From contig OMRS01000380.1 of assembly GCA_900313545.1 (NCBI GenBank), forward strand, positions 1 to 7,140: a stretch of DNA of 7,140 bases, given 5' to 3'. This stretch comes from an uncultured Eubacteriales bacterium. Its GTDB lineage: Bacteria > Bacillota_A > Clostridia > Christensenellales > Aristaeellaceae. Positions within the stretch are counted from its first letter, which is position 1. Each line of letters opens with the position of its first letter. Shown piece by piece: positions 6,103 to 7,140 of this stretch. The notes below the pieces were generated by a model. That model was not told where the DNA came from. It searched no databases and saw nothing but the letters and a program-made list of their open reading frames with translations. The position numbers and the translations under genes were made by a program.

Positions 6103-7140
6103 ATGGCTTTTTGCAGCTTTGACGGCAATGCGACCCTGTATGACAGTACGCCGGTGGAGAACATGTTCATTGCGGAGATGATGCCCGGAGCCCCCGGAGA
6201 CTATGTCAAGGTCTATCTGACCCTGCTGATGTACTGCTATCATCCCCGGGAAAACGTGTCACTGGAACAGCTGGGCAGGGACCTGCACCTGGATTCCGAA
6301 GAACTGAACCGGGCGCTTCATTACTGGGAAAAAAACGGCCTGCTGCACCGGGTGTCCGATGAACCGGCCTATACGGTGGTCCTGGCCAAGCAGCGAATGA
6401 TGGATGAGGCCCGCGGACCTGAGCAGCTGTACAACCGGTCCTTTACGGAGGACATCTGCCGGGTGCTGGGGCGTCACAGGGTGACCGATGCGGACCTGAG
6501 GCAGATCTTTGACTGGGAGGATGTCTATGGCCTCTCGGAGGAAGTCATCCTGATGCTCCTGCAGAATCAGGCCAAGGTTTCAGGAGGCAGGGTCTCCATG
6601 CGGATCGCCGGCCGGATCGCCAGGGAATGGGCCCAGAGCGGGGTGCGCACCGTGGAGGACGCCGAGCGCATTGTGCTGCTGGGACAACGGCGGGAGAAGG
6701 AGCTCCAGCAGGTGCTGGTCCGGCTGGGACAGCGGCGCAAGCCCAGCGAGGACGAGAAGGAGCTCTACCGCAAATGGGTGGAGGACTGGGGGTTTTCTGC
6801 GGATTCCATCCAGGATGCCTGCCGGGAAACCACCAAGGGTGCGCCCACCATGGCCTACCTCGACCGTATTCTTCTGAGGCAGCACCAGATGGGGATCCAC
6901 GAGGCCATGGAGGTGAAAATCTCCATAGACACGAATAACAAAATGCGCGATCGGGTCAAGGAAATCTTTGCGGGGCTGGGGATAACAGGCGTGAGCCCCT
7001 CGCCGGAGGACATGAAGCAGGTCGAGGCAATGGTGAAACAGTACGGAGACGAAATGGTGGATCTCTCGGTGATCGCCGTGCACGGCCGAAGGTTAGCCGG
7101 AAATCTCGAGGATGTGGCTGAAATGCTGGACAGATGGCGC
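6103..7140 (+). CDS. DnaD-domain replication protein (primosome/helicase loading), 3' partial
   Basis: The gene runs off the right edge in frame; 346 residues are visible with no stop. It belongs to the DnaD/DnaB family that in Firmicutes remodels DNA and helps load replicative helicase at origins and restart sites. Residues about 33-85 form a winged-helix-like N-terminal domain (VKVYLTLLMYCYHP, then LEQLGRDLHLDSEELNRAL and YWEKNGLL). Two DnaD-type modules follow: about 111-181 (ICRVLGR, YGLSEEVILMLL, IAREWAQSGV) and 201-265 (VLVRLGQ, WGFSADSIQDAC, TMAYLDRIL). A third, weaker unit seems to occupy 284-346. The ATG at 6103 has AGGAAGG 5 bases upstream and a strong promoter. In Clostridia such genes are often followed by a DnaC-like ATPase loader; that would lie outside the window. 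It is divergent from dnaE. I give no gene symbol because DnaD, DnaB and clostridial fused forms cannot be separated on this fragment. Confidence 0.88.
   Translation, partial: MAFCSFDGNATLYDSTPVENMFIAEMMPGAPGDYVKVYLTLLMYCYHPRENVSLEQLGRDLHLDSEELNRALHYWEKNGLLHRVSDEPAYTVVLAKQRMMDEARGPEQLYNRSFTEDICRVLGRHRVTDADLRQIFDWEDVYGLSEEVILMLLQNQAKVSGGRVSMRIAGRIAREWAQSGVRTVEDAERIVLLGQRREKELQQVLVRLGQRRKPSEDEKELYRKWVEDWGFSADSIQDACRETTKGAPTMAYLDRILLRQHQMGIHEAMEVKISIDTNNKMRDRVKEIFAGLGITGVSPSPEDMKQVEAMVKQYGDEMVDLSVIAVHGRRLAGNLEDVAEMLDRWR

Noticed and set aside
6580..7083. 167-codon minus-strand frame opposite the DnaD-like gene
   Set aside because: Antisense shadow in the same register; His/Leu/Pro-rich with no family features, while the plus strand encodes a recognisable DnaD-family protein.

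Overview
The window looks like ordinary chromosomal core sequence from a GC-rich member of the Firmicutes, most likely a gut-type Clostridia lineage (Oscillospiraceae/Ruminococcaceae-like). This is inferred from three things: a DnaD-domain primosome protein (a Firmicutes replication family), a DnaE of clostridial character with an intact-looking PHP domain, and strong AGGAGG-type ribosome binding sites. The genus cannot be fixed from sequence reading alone. I see no mobile element, CRISPR array, tRNA, rRNA or defence locus.

Layout, left to right. Positions 1-53 are a short non-coding tail downstream of malQ. Positions 54-1604 (minus strand) encode a complete GH77 4-alpha-glucanotransferase, MalQ. 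The 89-base gap upstream of it holds a plausible malQ promoter, a perfect 6-bp inverted repeat in the presumed leader, and a strong ribosome binding site. Positions 1694-5176 (minus) encode complete DNA polymerase III alpha subunit, DnaE (1160 residues). Immediately upstream, positions 5192-5764 (minus) encode a 190-residue membrane-anchored protein I do not recognise; its stop codon overlaps the dnaE ribosome binding site. Positions 5765-6102 are a divergent intergenic region with a near-consensus plus-strand promoter, a possible extended -10 minus-strand promoter and several palindromes and short repeats. From 6103 a DnaD-domain protein reads rightward off the end of the window (346 codons visible).

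How the genes fit together. Two DNA-replication genes, dnaE and the DnaD-like primosome/helicase-loading protein, are transcribed back to back from a shared 338-base region, so coordinated control is possible. The unknown anchored protein and dnaE almost certainly share a transcript. MalQ acts in maltodextrin/glycogen metabolism and probably has its own promoter, though read-through from dnaE cannot be excluded.

The most unusual points are a possible third DnaD-like module in the partial protein, the repeat and palindrome cluster in the divergent region, and the tight coupling of an unknown anchored protein to dnaE. I did not find convincing evidence of a new biological system.
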